Shown: positions 33,061 to 44,961 of the stretch, one piece after another
Layout: each line of letters begins with the position of its first letter
Position numbering within the stretch: position 1 is the first letter of the stretch
Origin: Acanthosepion esculentum
Taxonomy: Eukaryota > Mollusca > Cephalopoda > Sepiida > Sepiidae
NCBI GenBank assembly: GCA_964036315.1
Contig: OZ038500.1
Location: forward strand, 54,749,425-54,813,424
Direction of reading: 5' to 3'
Length of the DNA stretch: 64,000 nucleotides
Notes under the pieces: generated by a model
What the model saw: only the letters and a program-made list of their open reading frames with translations
Told to the model about the DNA's origin: nothing
Database searches by the model: none
Made by a program: the position numbers and the translations under genes

Positions 33061-33981
33061 ACCAACGCTAATTTTTTTTTTTACAGAATGTCAGAATATT
33101 CTACTACCCAGCAGAGATTTCAATTTGACTTCGCTTTAATCATGGTTATCGAACCGCAGCATAACCTTTTAACTTTGATCTGATCGAAACTGACAATCGA
33201 TCGCGGATTCTCGCGATCAGCTAAGTACTGTTTTGGAATCTAAAAGAGGCTCCCATCTTGTCTATTCTAAAGTGACATGCCAGAATTCTTGAAGAACTCG
33301 CTATTTATAAAAAAGAAAAGAAAGTGTAACGACATCTTCATCTGGCCGAAGTCAAGTAGCATTGTTATCAAAAGATAGTGGGGGTTGAATTTTTAGAATT
33401 TTTTTTCATTTGTTATTGCAAATATTTCTTTTTTTTTTGGCATGGAAAATGTCAATATTCACTGCATCATAGATATAACTTCCGGCAAAGAAAGGCTGTC
33501 TTGTTGAAATTTGTTTTCGAGATAAAAGCTTTTTGTCTGGTCCATTTCAAAAGATAAGGGTTAAATATCAAAAGCATTGTTTCAGATATATATCTCCAAG
33601 TATTACGTATGTACAACATATCGCTGTTACTAAAATTAGTCGAATACAAGGCCTTATATGCCGGCCATCCAGTGAGGGCTAAAATCATCACAGTAACTGC
33701 TAGATTAGCTGGCTATCAGCATTACTGTTGGTCACGTCCAGGTGAATACTCAATTACGCCTTCTCGATCTAATATTTGCCGCTGATAAATTGGAACAATT
33801 ATAGCCAATCAAACCTGTGTGATGCGACATTTTTTTTAAAAAAAGAAGATAACTACACAAGAGGTGAGGTATCTACTCATTTGGACATTGACTGAAGAAA
33901 CCTACATGAAATCATCAGTTAAACATCCACAATTGGTTGTCGATTTATGTCACAGCCGCGCAGCCGATTCCCCAGATATTC

Positions 33982-33985
<4 letters not shown>
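33061..33985. other. Unassigned interval
   Basis: No recognisable gene. Short frames on both strands have no known domain. Confidence 0.4.

Positions 33986-33986
<1 letters not shown>

Positions 33987-34049
<63 letters not shown>
33987..34049. repeat. (TA)n microsatellite
   Basis: Pure TA run. Confidence 0.97.
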
Positions 34050-34052
<3 letters not shown>

Positions 34053-34071
34053 ATAATTTAAATAAAAATAA

Positions 34072-34397
34072 AAACAGACCACTTTAAGGCTCCATGTAAT
34101 AAATTATCTCACCACAGCCTTTTTAAAGGACCGCGGATAATCAGACTTTACTTCCAAAGGTTGAAACGAAAAATGAAATTTTGAAATGAAAAATGATTCA
34201 TTTTTCGTTTCAACCTTTGGAAGTAAAGTCTGATGATCGGCGGCTCTTTAAAAGGCCTGTGGTGAAATAATTTATTTCATGGAACCTTAAAGTGGTCTGT
34301 TTTTATTTTTATTTAAATTATTAGCTCTGATTTATATTGAGCTCTCTGGATTTTATCCTCCTTGGGTCTACCCATACGGATTACCTACTTTTTCGTA

Positions 34398-34401
<4 letters not shown>
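34072..34401. mobile_element. Head-to-head pair of the TIR/hammerhead-like element
   Basis: 34072-34185 (minus) and 34198-34310 (plus) are reverse complements of about 110 bp with a spacer of roughly 12-20 bp, giving a large hairpin. Both arms match 20540-20690. The right arm goes on to the element end (ACCCATACGGATTACC...ACTTTTTCGTAAACT) and a TA array. In the right arm CTGATGA (34230-34236) and GAAA (34264-34267) are intact. In the left arm they are CTGATTA and GAGA. Confidence 0.75.

Positions 34402-34456
<55 letters not shown>
34402..34456. repeat. (TA)n microsatellite
   Basis: Pure TA run. Confidence 0.97.
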
Positions 34457-34460
<4 letters not shown>

Positions 34461-34469
34461 TAAAAATTA

Positions 34470-36400
34470 ACATAGAAGTCAACACTTAGAGGCGACAGTC
34501 TGTTTCATGCTAGATGCAATCATCGGACCACGAGTGCTGTTATTTTTCTCGGCTATTTATATATACGGGTCAGTGGTGCATTGTGGGTAGTCATTTTTGG
34601 CAGGTGTTTTACCGGAAGTCGTTTATTTATTTATTTGTGTCAAATTATTTTGCTTGTTTTTATTTAATTTTATTTTTATTTTTTATCCTTTATATTTTTT
34701 TTATTTTTATTTATTTATTTTTTATTTATTTTGATCGGTGTTTTTATTAACGTAGTAAAAATTTGTTTATATAGCTTATTGTGGGTGGTCTATTATTTTA
34801 CTGAAAGGCGTTTATTTATTTATTTGGGTCAAGTTATTTCGCTTGTTATATTTTATTTTTGTTTTTATTTTTTATCTTATATATTATTTATTTATTATTT
34901 TTATTTTGATCGGTGTTTTTATTAACGTAATACAAATTTGTTTATATAGCTTATTTAACAGTTTTGTTTTTGTTTGGGAAGATAAAGGTATTTGTTGAAT
35001 TTTTGGGTTGATTGTTGTGGTTTGTTCTGACTATTATTTTTTGGCGGGAACAGTTTTTAATTTATTTATTTGGATTGATTATTTTTATTATTTTCTTCTA
35101 AACGGCTAGTTTATCGGTATCGGTTGTTAGTTTATTTATATATTTGGATGTATTTAGATTAATTTATTATACTTGTAGTTATTTATTTATTACACTGTAT
35201 ATTTTCTCTGTTTAGTTTTCGATTTTTAAGTAACGCAGTATATTATTTTTATTCATTTTTTTCATCGTTATATAACAGTTATAGCTATTTTTCGTCCGAT
35301 TTTTTGTTTTGATTTTTTATAGTCTAATATTTTGTTTATTATTTACTTTATTTATTGATTTTGTTCCTTATTTTTTATTCTATTTCGTCTATTCTAACAG
35401 GTGTCATTTGGTAATTTGTTTGGATTAATTTATTTTGCTTATTTTATTTATTTTGGTCTGGGAAGGTAATGATAGCTATTTTTTCCTCCAAGCAAAGTTT
35501 GCAAGTTTTTGATAGGTTGTTGCAGGCTGATGATTTTTTCCTTATTTACCAAGTTATTTTTGGTGTGCATTTTGTTTTTTTGGTGGGTAGTCTATTATGG
35601 CCGTTATTTTACCGGAAGTCGTTTATTTGTTTATTCATTTGGGCCAAATTTTTTTTCTTGTTTTTATTCATTTTAATTTTAATTTTTTATCTTATATATT
35701 TATTTATTTATTATTTTTGTTATTTTCGTCGGTGTTTTTATTAACGTAATAAAAATTTGTTTATATAGTTTATTGAATAGTTTTGTTTTTGTTTGGGAAG
35801 ATAATTAAAGCTATTTGTTGAATTTTGGGGTTGATTGTTGTGGTTTGTTTTGGAGGGAACGGTTTTTAATTTATTTATTTGGATTGATTATCTTTATTTG
35901 TTTTTTTCTAAACGGCTAGTTTATCGGTTGTTAGTTTATTTATATATTTGGATCTATTTAGATCAATTTATTATACTTGTTATTTATTTGTAACACTGTA
36001 TATTTTCTCTTTTTTTGGTTTTCGATTTTTAAGTAACGCAGTATATTATTTTTTATTCATTTTTTATCATTATATAACAGTTATAGCTATTTTTCGTCCG
36101 ATTTTTTGTTTTGATTTTTTAAAGTCTAATTTTTTGGTCATAATAATTTGATAATTTGTTTATTATTTACTTTATTTATTGATTTTCTTCCTTATTTTTT
36201 ATTCTATTTCGTCTATTCTAACAGGTGTGATTTGGTAATTTGTTTGGATTAATTTATTAATTTATTTTGCTTATTTTATTGTCATTTTGTTTGTTTATGT
36301 ATTTATTTATTTTTTTCCGTTTTCGATTTTTAAGTTACGTAGTAAAAATTTGTTTTCATGTCTGCATTTTGAGATTAGCTCGGATATCTCCTCTGACCTA
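34470..36400 (-). mobile_element. Dimeric 3' remnants of a Penelope-like element
   Basis: Compared with the element at 47.9-50.7 kb, 34470-35465 matches its 3' non-coding region, including a mutated hammerhead at about 34484-34546. Positions 35466-35575 match the end of its coding sequence (minus-strand SSLYNNLSKTCKLCLEE-like residues). Then 35590-36310 is the 3' region again, and 36320-36395 is the last codons (ISKCRHENKFLL region). So two 3' ends lie head to tail with most of the ORF deleted. A unit of about 180 bp (GGTAGTCTATTATGGCCG ... GATCGGTGTTTTTATTAACG ... TTTGTTTATATAG) is itself repeated within the 3' region. Confidence 0.8.
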
Positions 36401-36599
36401 GCTCTAACAGCTCAAATGGAGGGAAAGACTGGCTGGTATCATTCACTACATCCAAAACTAAACACGTAACATTTCACACAGCACAAACCCTAAACATGCA
36501 CAAATCCTGATGAGTGGTTATACCCTCAAAGAGGCTCCTTGCCTCTAACGCTTACTGAGGATAAATCCGACCCCCTGACTTCAAATAGTACGGGTATTT

Positions 36600-37130
36600 A
36601 AGTGCTATTTTAGAAGATGCTCGAAGAATGATCGGTTTTGTATCGCTCCAGACATTACCTAACTCCTGCTGCTATGCTCTCTCTTTAAAAGAGTCAGATC
36701 AGACCAAGACTGGGTTATTGCTCCTATATCTCTACCTTTGACCTTTATTCCACAGACGAAACGTTACCAGATTTTCACTACTATATCGCTATTAATGTGG
36801 CGAGCGAGTTATATTATTTAGTTCGACCAGGTCAGACCTTCACAGCTAGGCCCCACGGTGCTATATTCATGTTGGCAAATCATCCCCATTCCATTCGTGT
36901 TGTTTTGATAAAAAGCAAATTCCAAGCGGAGAGGTTCTTCTTCAGTACAGTTACTTTGCAGAACAAAGTCCCGAGGGAATGCTTCCTTGATAACTACAAT
37001 CTTGGTCTCTTTAAGTCCAGGGTTAACCAATATCTATCTTACTCGTCTCTTATTTTTCTTCTTTTATATAATCTCACGTCCTCTTCCTTGAATGGCTATT
37101 GGGTCTTGTATTGGGTAAACTAACAGTAAA
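36600..37130 (+). pseudogene. LINE reverse transcriptase C-terminal remnant
   Basis: The plus strand reads ARRMIGFVSLQTLPN, then (with frame changes) RYQIFTTISLLMWRAS and finally FFFSTVTLQNKVPREC and LDNYNLGLFKSRVNQYL. The last block matches the end of a LINE common in molluscs (FFPRT..LWNSLPREC.P..YNLG.FKSRVNRYL). Only the region after the RT core is present. Stops and shifts break it at least three times. Confidence 0.75.
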
Positions 37131-37289
37131 AAAAGAACAACAGATAATATAATAATCGTACATCGGTGTTCTGCTAATTTCAGTATGGGGCCACACGAGA
37201 GCTTCAGGTCTTTATTCACAGCACTCAAAGACAAAAAAAAAAGAAGATAAACTTACTGATTATAAAACTTTTAAACAGAATAGAATCAT

Positions 37290-37620
37290 CCTTGTTGGTG
37301 GAACTCGTTGCTGAGTATTGAGGTGCTCATCATTTTCTTCTGCGTGAAATGAGTCTTATGTTGGATCTGAAGAGATGTCCGAAGCCACTGCATGGCAGGA
37401 TAGAAGTATTCAGGAGATGGCGAGCTCTGTCTTTTCTTTTGGGCTCTCTCCGTCTCTTCTATTTGTCTTCTGGTATTTTTGAAGGATGTTGGGTTTTTTT
37501 TTGTGAATTCCTCTTCTCCAATTTAAGCATTTTACAGTCAATATTTCAGATCAAAATTCAAGCTATGGACTAAAAGCAAATAAATTTCCTAATAGAGGCA
37601 ATATATGATATACTGTCTTT
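37290..37620 (-). repeat. 0.3-kb repeat, copy 1 of 3
   Basis: CTCGTTGCTGAGTATTGAGG, GAGTCTTATGTTGGATCTGA and GGAGATGGCGAGCTCTG in this order recur at 37948-38285 and 38970-39215, all in the same direction. On the minus strand the best copy gives an 80-residue charged frame (RRQIEETERAQKKSQSSPSP), perhaps the tail of a retroelement ORF1. That is only a guess. Confidence 0.75.
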
Positions 37621-37947
37621 ATTATGGAACTTATTCCCATTGGGTCCGGCCGTTTAAATGCAAATGGTTTCCCTTTGATGTTTTCTCCATTTGATCCATG
37701 GGTCAGGATTCAAATGTCAGACACCTCAATAGAGCAAATTTCTTCTGTATCTAAATTAATTCCATTTAATATAGTCTCCCTTGATCATGCATATAGTAAC
37801 TCAAATGAGATCCACCAGCTGCCACAACACCAACCACTTCCTCAATACTAAGGAGAGGGGATTCCTCATTCTTTACATTTTTGACATTCCATTTCCATCC
37901 AGTTATGACAGATGGTCCGGTACTTTCAGTGGCCATCATCATCGGCA

Positions 37948-38285
37948 GAACTCGTTGCTGAGTATTGAGGTGCTCATCATTTCCTTCTGCGTGAAATGAG
38001 TCTTATGTTGGATCTGAAGAGATGTCCGAAGCCACTGCTTGGTAGGATAGAAGTATTCAGGAGATGGCGAGCTCTGGCTTTTCTTTTGGGCTCTCTCTGT
38101 CTCTTCTATTTGTCTTCTGGTATTTTTGAAGGATGTTGTTTTTTTTTGTTGTGAATTGCTCTTCTCCAATTTAAACATTTTACAGTCAATATTTCAGATC
38201 AAAATTCAACTAAGTATCAAGCTATGGACTAGAAGAAAATACATTTCCTAATAGAAGCAATATATGATATACTGTCTTCTTGCTT
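37948..38285 (-). repeat. 0.3-kb repeat, copy 2 of 3
   Basis: The closest match to copy 1. It begins at AACTCGTTGCTGAGTATTG and ends at ATATATGATATACTGTCTTC. The minus-strand frame (38178-37939) is open. Confidence 0.75.
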
Positions 38286-38453
38286 TCCTGGCTCCTATAA
38301 TCTTCAAATTTTAAATGCAAAGTCAATCGTCATCTTATGTCTTACTGAAAAGTGTTTTTCATTGCCCTTTCACCTCAGTAAAGTTTTCTCGTTCTCATTC
38401 ATTCTCAGTAACTCCTTGCGTCTTCGTAGCATTATCGCCTTGCTGGGATGAAA

Positions 38454-38456
<3 letters not shown>

Positions 38457-38511
<55 letters not shown>
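38457..38511. repeat. (TA)n microsatellite
   Basis: Pure TA run. Confidence 0.97.
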
Positions 38512-38513
<2 letters not shown>

Positions 38514-38714
38514 ACACTGGGATCAACGCAGATTGTCGCCACTCGATGTTGCCCTCAGTATCTAATTTTGTATTTAGATAAACTCTATCACTGATATTGA
38601 GCATTTTACCGACAAATATAGTATATCTGAAAACTATATTTTTTCATATATATGTGTGTTTAAAATAGGATATAGAATCCCGACAAAGTTTTAAGAAATT
38701 TGACAAATTGAAAA

Positions 38715-38880
38715 TAGATGTGATTACGCGTTTCGCCTTTCTAGGCTTCATCAGATCCAAAAACGAAAGAAATCATTCGTTATTTAAGTATACACACAAA
38801 TACGCACACACATTTCTTTCTTTCGTTTTTGGATCTGATGAAGCCTACAAAGGCGAAACGCTTAATCAAATCTAGTTTCA
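38715..38880. repeat. Inverted repeat carrying CTGATGAAG...GAAACG blocks
   Basis: Arms at about 38720-38778 and 38812-38868 are near-perfect reverse complements. Each contains GGATCTGATGAAGCCTA, a GCC/GGC stem and GGCGAAACGC. The central spacer is about 35 bp and rich in CA. Confidence 0.85.
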
Positions 38881-38969
38881 ATGAAACGTTTTCCCTTTGT
38901 CAAATGTTTTATCATATATATATACATATATTGTGTGTTTGTCAAACCAACTATATCAGTAGTCCTCAA

Positions 38970-39215
38970 AATGCCGTTGTCGAATATTGAGGTGCTCATC
39001 GACATTTCCTTCTGTGTGAAATGAGTTCTATGTTGGATCTGAAGAGAGGTCCGTGGCCCCGGCATGTTAGGTAGAAAAGTTCAAGAGATGGCGAGCTCTG
39101 TCTTTTCTTTTGGGCTCTCTTTGTCTCTTCTATTTGTCTTCTGGTGTTTTCGAAGGATGTTGTTTTTTCGTGGATTGCTCTTCTGCAATTGGTTCTTTAA
39201 ATGTGAGAAGAAAAG
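38970..39215 (-). repeat. 0.3-kb repeat, copy 3 of 3 (most diverged)
   Basis: Starts near GCCGTTGTCGAATATTGAGG and keeps GATGGCGAGCTCTGTC and the TTCTATTTGTCTTCTGG block, then loses similarity after about 39190. Confidence 0.7.
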
Positions 39216-39589
39216 TCTGAGCATGAAAGCTTTGTCCTCAAATTGTTTGAAGTGGTCAATGGGTTACCACTCCATGACACACACAAACTTCTGCTGACAA
39301 CGTCCGCTGCGGCAAACAAGGATTTGACAGGCAGGTTCATGTTGACAGCTTGTATCGGGCTGATGACTTGTTCTCGTACGCACAATGTCGCCTTGACCGC
39401 CTACCTGTCTGGAGTCGGTTCATAGTCTGGTCCTTTCCCTGAATCCTTACATCCATGGGTGACCATATCAGGAGACGGAACTCCCGACGGCATTGCATTC
39501 AGGTTATTCGTGACGCGCAAGCTCCTCCATACCATCTAGATACTTAACCATATCGATACCAAGGACAACGATAGCGCCGATTCGACAGC

Positions 39590-39780
39590 CAAAAATAAAC
39601 ATCAACCTCCAAAGATAGTTCAAGCAAAAAGATTTCCTACACAGACCCCAGATCAACCATTAACACATTTATCAAAGAATGGCAGAGACTATGGACCGGC
39701 TACCCATACAAGAAATTATACAGCATCAAGCCTAGCATAGAAGAGTGTCATCAAATACTAAAAACAAGGAATATATGTAT
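39590..39780 (+). pseudogene. LINE-like C-terminal fragment
   Basis: The plus-strand frame reads RSTINTFIKEWQRLWTGYPYKKLYSIKPSIEECHQ. The pattern W...W......KLY.IKP is that of the RNase H or post-RT region of some LINEs. Upstream (39220-39590) there are further broken frames that I cannot place. Confidence 0.45.
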
Positions 39781-39784
39781 TTTT

Positions 39785-39950
39785 ATACTTTCATAGTGTT
39801 TTGTTTTTGGGTTCACTATTTAGCCATAGCTGGGACCCTAACAACTGCTACCACACCCGGGTAAGGATCGACCTGGGAACAGTAACAATTAAGAGGTGGT
39901 TCCACGCTGCTGATACCACCAAACTCCCGATCAGAGGACTAAATGTTCGG
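39785..39950 (+). repeat. Dispersed repeat shared with 27127-27300
   Basis: Second copy: CTTTCATAGTGTTTTG, GCCATAGCTGGGAC, CGACCTGGGAACAGTAACAA, CTCCCGATCAGAGG. Confidence 0.65.
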
Positions 39951-40112
39951 AAAATTGTGACCTTATTCCAGTTTAAAGTAAGATTGCTAAATACGTTAAA
40001 TGCAGTACTTTGCCATCGGTTAATGATTAAAATTTTATATTATTGTTAACACAATATAAGGTCTAAGAGCCACTCAAAGTAGAGGGTTACTGAACGCGCT
40101 TGTTGTAAGGAC

Positions 40113-40195
<83 letters not shown>
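40113..40195. repeat. (GA)n(TA)n microsatellite
   Basis: GA run followed by a TA run. Confidence 0.97.
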
Positions 40196-40198
<3 letters not shown>

Positions 40199-40442
40199 AA
40201 CATAATACAACATAATATAATATGAAGCATTACTTTCGGAGCAATATTCGTATGGATACCTATATAATTATGTGTGTTTGCGCGCGCACACACACACACA
40301 CATGAGTATTTGTTTGCTTGCTTCAGTCTCTCGTATATATTATCTTGGCGAAAGATTCCCAGAATAGCGACACCTATTGGTCGTTACTAAACTTATGGAA
40401 CTGAAACGCGAAACGGTGCTTGACATCGTGAACTGCTTTTTC

Positions 40443-40736
40443 TAACACGTTGAAACACAGGTTCTCGTACAATCACTGACATTAAGCAACGTAGAGCCTG
40501 GTCAGTACCAAAAAGGTGTTATCGCTTGTGAATATCAGGTGCTGTAAACTTGGATGTGCGGGTGGTATAATAGATAATAGGTCGTAATTGTTGATCGAAG
40601 AGTCGAGTTCCAATTCCAGTCGGGTTCGTTATATACCCTTACGCGCAAATGCCCTTCAGAAAGATGTTCATTTCTTCAGGCTATGGGTTTACTTAGTAGA
40701 ACTAGTATTAGTAAAAACCATTATTATCTCAAAAAA
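40443..40736 (+). mobile_element. Chimeric 5S rRNA-tRNA SINE (copy 3)
   Basis: 5S-like head: ACACGTTGAAACACAGG, ATTAAGCAACGTAGAGCCTG, GTCAGTACC and GGTGCTGTAAACT. The first about 15 nt of 5S are missing. The tRNA-like unit follows: GGGTGGTATAATAGATAATAGG and GAGTCGAGTTCCAATTCC. The body then ends in TTATTATCTCAAAAAACA, matching the ends of copies 1 and 2. Confidence 0.78.
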
Positions 40737-40837
40737 CATTTTTTTTTCAATCTAAAAATATTTTCTTCCTTTAATCAAACTAGACATTGCTCATAAACCG
40801 TAAAAAACAAATTAATCAATCAATCGATTATTGATTT

Positions 40838-40970
40838 TCTACTGCTCAGTTATTGTTCGTTCTGTTTCCACTGAGTTCAAGTACATAGTGCCCTGCCCAG
40901 AGATTGAACTCACATTAATTATGACACCAAATTCAGACAACTTCGATTGATTACATATAATGGATGTTTC
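40838..40970 (-). mobile_element. SINE, uninterrupted counterpart of the split SINE at 28.2-29.3 kb
   Basis: Read on the minus strand: TGAATTTGGTGTCATAATTA, TGTGAGTTCAATCTCTGGG (B box), CAGGGCACTATGTACTTG, AACTCAGTGGAAAC and AACAATAACTGAGCA. These blocks flank the Tigger-like insertion in the 28-kb copy. Here they are continuous. Confidence 0.78.
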
Positions 40971-41515
40971 AAATCGCCCTTTTTACTTTTATTTCAAAGT
41001 CCATACAAATAGATTCAGTCCCCAAGCGATTGCATTATGAAATAACTAATGCTTAGTGCTATTTTCAAATCACCTTGGACCCTTTAGCGCAAAAATATTT
41101 GGTCCCAGTCGCCCACTGTTAAAACGATGGGATTTAATTTTCATGGCTACCCTGATTAAAAAGGCTGGTCTTCTCTCTGATTTAAATGGCGATTAGTAGG
41201 TGTCCTTTAGATTAATATCTACTGCAGAATATTCGATCGAAATGATAATTTGCTAGCGTCCTGGAGAAATCACCGCCAGGTTCTTGATATCGATTTATTT
41301 CCAGTTAATGGCAATTTTCCTATTATCCTAAAATATGCCAGCACAGCCAAGCAACAACGCGAGCACAAAGCAGCTGTGAAAGTGGTGCTTAATTTGACAC
41401 GCCCGTCATACGCAACTGCATATTAATAGTTTATCTATGTACTTATCAATATACATTACACTAATTGCCATTGGTCTCACGAACGATGATCTATGTAGGC
41501 GTCGCATTTCTTGTG
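40971..41515. other. Unassigned interval
   Basis: No recognisable gene or repeat. Confidence 0.4.
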
Positions 41516-41519
41516 TTGA

Positions 41520-42720
41520 CCTTTTTATGTGCCATGACCTTCCAGGTCGTAGGCGATCATGGCTCTCCACCTCCCTCTATCCCTTGCAGCTCTCAACAAG
41601 TTCCTTCCCTCTACTTCCTTCCTAAGAACACGTTCTGTCATCCACTTGCTTAAGCCCGCCAGGTATGTCACGCGTTGTTTTCCCTTGTCTCTCTTTCCCT
41701 CTGTTCGACCCGTGAGTATCAGGAGCTGTTCTTTCTCGTTACATGGCCCAGAAACTTCAGGTGCCTCTTCCTGATATTAAGTATAAGCCTCCTCCGTGTT
41801 TGCAACCTCTCTAATATCTCATCGTTGCTCACACGCTCAGTCCATATCTTTAGCATCCTTCTGTAGAACCACATCTCTGTCGCCTAGAGTCTTTTCTTCA
41901 TCTTCGAGGAAATCGCCCAACATTCACTGCAGTAAAGAAAGATAAATATATTATTTACATTATTCGGATTATTGTCCCCATCTTTGTTGCCATATGTATT
42001 ACAACGTTTCGGCTGTTGTACGCTCCGGCCTTCTTCAGTTAGTTGGAATGTCGAACTAAACCCTTTATTTCGGTCACTGGGGTAGACTATTCTAGTTCCA
42101 CGTGCCATTTTTAATGGATGTTAGTTATCAGTTATCTCCTGTTAATTTCCCTCTTAGCCTCTTGCCTTAACCGGGTATTGAACTCACACTCTTTGGGTTC
42201 TATCACTGGATCTAACCAACGCCTTTATCCACTGTGCCATGTGTCCTTGAGGACATGGCACAGTGGATAAACATGGCATATGGAACTAAAACAGTCTACC
42301 CCAGTGAGCGAAATATACGGTTCAGTTCGACATTCCAACCACCTGAAAAAGCCGGAGCGTACAACGGCCGAAACGTTGTAATAAATATGGCGACAAAGAT
42401 GAGGACAATAGTCCGAATAATGTAAATAGTGTACATAATACCTGATCTCAGAAATATAGGCAGATACAGAAGGATAGATGTTACGTAACATTTCAGTATT
42501 CTTTTCTTTGTTACTAAAGATATCCTTCTGTCTCGCAATTCTCTGCCCAGCTTTTGGGATGCGTCCTCGGCCATCCCAATACGTCTACGGATCTCAGTGT
42601 CGCATTTACCGTCCTCTGTCAAGACGTTTCCCAGATATTTAAACTTCCGCGTCTGCTTGATTCTAGTGTTCCCGACCTCCTTCAAATCGCATTTCGGGCT
42701 CATCCTCTTACTGACGAATT
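41520..42720 (-). pseudogene. LINE reverse transcriptase remnant, split by a SINE pair
   Basis: On the minus strand 42720-42476 reads SPKCDLKEVGNTRIKQTRKFKYLGNVLTEDGKCDTE, then IRRRIGMAEDASQKLG and TKKRILKCYVTSILLY. After a 515-bp insertion 41944-41525 continues with CSECWAISSKMKKRL, ATEMWFYRRMLK, GRTEGKRDKGKQRVTYLAGLSKWM and RDRGRWRAMIAYDLEGHGT. This is the best-preserved copy of the KFKYLGS..GHGT LINE in the window. The catalytic YADD part upstream is missing, and at least two frame changes are present. Confidence 0.85.
41945..42459. mobile_element. Head-to-head SINE pair inserted in the LINE
   Basis: A minus-strand SINE (42245 to about 41950) has a tRNA-like head ATGGCACAGTGGATAAAGGC and B box GAGTTCAATACCCGG. 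Its body carries GAAGGCCGGAGCGTACAAC and CCGAAACGTTGTAATA. A plus-strand copy (42240-42425) shares GGCACAGTGGATAAA but jumps straight to the body (B box deleted). The host is duplicated at the edges: GCAGTAAAGAAAGATA (41929-41944) and GCAGATACAGAAGGATA (42460-42476). Confidence 0.82.
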
Positions 42721-42922
42721 GCTAACAACTCAGATAATGCGAAGCCTAACGGTGTTAACCGCTGTTGAGATCAATGAGATAGACCTGCCCGAGCATAGTG
42801 GCTGCAGGGGTAACGTGTAGAAATTCTTCATACGTTTCAGAATTTGAGGGTAAAATGCATGTTACTGTCCTCATGGTTAAAACCCAAGGGTCTAAAGTCA
42901 GATTCTGTAAGATAGGAAAATA

Positions 42923-42923
42923 A

Positions 42924-42991
<68 letters not shown>

Positions 42992-43015
42992 CAGTCTGTT
43001 CATTATCTATCTATC

Positions 43016-43046
<31 letters not shown>

Positions 43047-43047
43047 C
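42923..43047. repeat. (ATCT)n array
   Basis: ATCT units with one CAGTCTGTTCATT spacer at 42991. Left edge of the higher-order satellite. Confidence 0.97.
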
Positions 43048-43332
43048 TGTTGAGTCTTGACTCATTGTTGAATCTCGCCTAATGCATGGAATAATAATGC
43101 AACACAAAATGTACTTAGAACAAGAATGTATTATAACAAGAAAGTGTACACAATAAGTACATATAGTATTTCTGTATATTTCTGGGAAGACGTTCCTGGA
43201 GAATGTGTTGACGAGTCGCAGTCGATCAGAGTGTCTAGTTGGATCTCGTGATTCCACTCCGTCTTCCGGTACCAACCACTATTTATATAGTTGGTAGTCA
43301 CCTATGCAGATTAGGTGGATCCCACCACAACA
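43048..43332 (-). mobile_element. Solo LTR inside the ATCT satellite (copy 1)
   Basis: Minus-strand reading: TGTTGTGGTGGGATCCACC at 43332, TATA box in CAACTATATAAATAGTGG, ending GACTCAACA at 43048 (285 bp, TG...CA). The flanks CTATC (43043-43047) and CTATT (43333-43337) are a near-perfect 5-bp duplication. The 78-codon minus-strand frame inside has no known domain. Confidence 0.75.
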
Positions 43333-43348
43333 CTATTTCAGTCTGTTC

Positions 43349-43413
<65 letters not shown>

Positions 43414-43425
43414 CTCAGTCTGTTC

Positions 43426-43508
<83 letters not shown>

Positions 43509-43518
43509 GAGTCTGTTC

Positions 43519-43581
<63 letters not shown>

Positions 43582-43591
43582 CAGTCTGTTC

Positions 43592-43643
<52 letters not shown>

Positions 43644-43656
43644 CCTCAGTCTGTTC

Positions 43657-43715
<59 letters not shown>

Positions 43716-43740
43716 CAGTCTGTTCATTATCTATCTATCA

Positions 43741-43773
<33 letters not shown>

Positions 43774-43811
43774 AGTCTGTTCATTATCTATCTATCTATC
43801 TCAGTCTGTTC

Positions 43812-43878
<67 letters not shown>

Positions 43879-43919
43879 CAGTCTGTTCATTATCTATCTA
43901 TCTCAGTCTGTTCAATATA

Positions 43920-43956
<37 letters not shown>

Positions 43957-43966
43957 CAGTCTATTC

Positions 43967-44029
<63 letters not shown>

Positions 44030-44039
44030 CAGTCTGTTC

Positions 44040-44106
<67 letters not shown>

Positions 44107-44130
44107 CAGTCTGTTCATTATCTATCTATC

Positions 44131-44161
<31 letters not shown>

Positions 44162-44463
44162 CTGTTGAGTCTTGACTCATTGTTGAATCTCGCCTAATGC
44201 ATGGAATAATAATGCAACACAAAATGTACTTAGAACAAGAATGTATTATAACAAGAAAGTGTACACAATAAGTACATATAGTATTTCTGTATATTTCTGG
44301 GAAGACGTTCCTGGAGAATGTGTTGACGAGTCGCAGTCGATCAGAGTGTCTAGTTGGATCTCGTGATTCCACTCCGTCTTCCGGTACCAACCACTATTTA
44401 TATAGTTGGTAGTCACCTATGCAGATTAGGTGGATCCCACCACAACACTATTTCAGTCTGTTC

Positions 44464-44534
<71 letters not shown>

Positions 44535-44544
44535 CAGTCTGTTC

Positions 44545-44611
<67 letters not shown>

Positions 44612-44621
44612 GAGTCTGTTC

Positions 44622-44680
<59 letters not shown>

Positions 44681-44690
44681 CAGTCTGTTC

Positions 44691-44738
<48 letters not shown>

Positions 44739-44751
44739 CCTCAGTCTGTTC

Positions 44752-44818
<67 letters not shown>

Positions 44819-44828
44819 CAGTCTGTTC

Positions 44829-44891
<63 letters not shown>

Positions 44892-44901
44892 CAGTCTGTT
44901 C

Positions 44902-44961
<60 letters not shown>

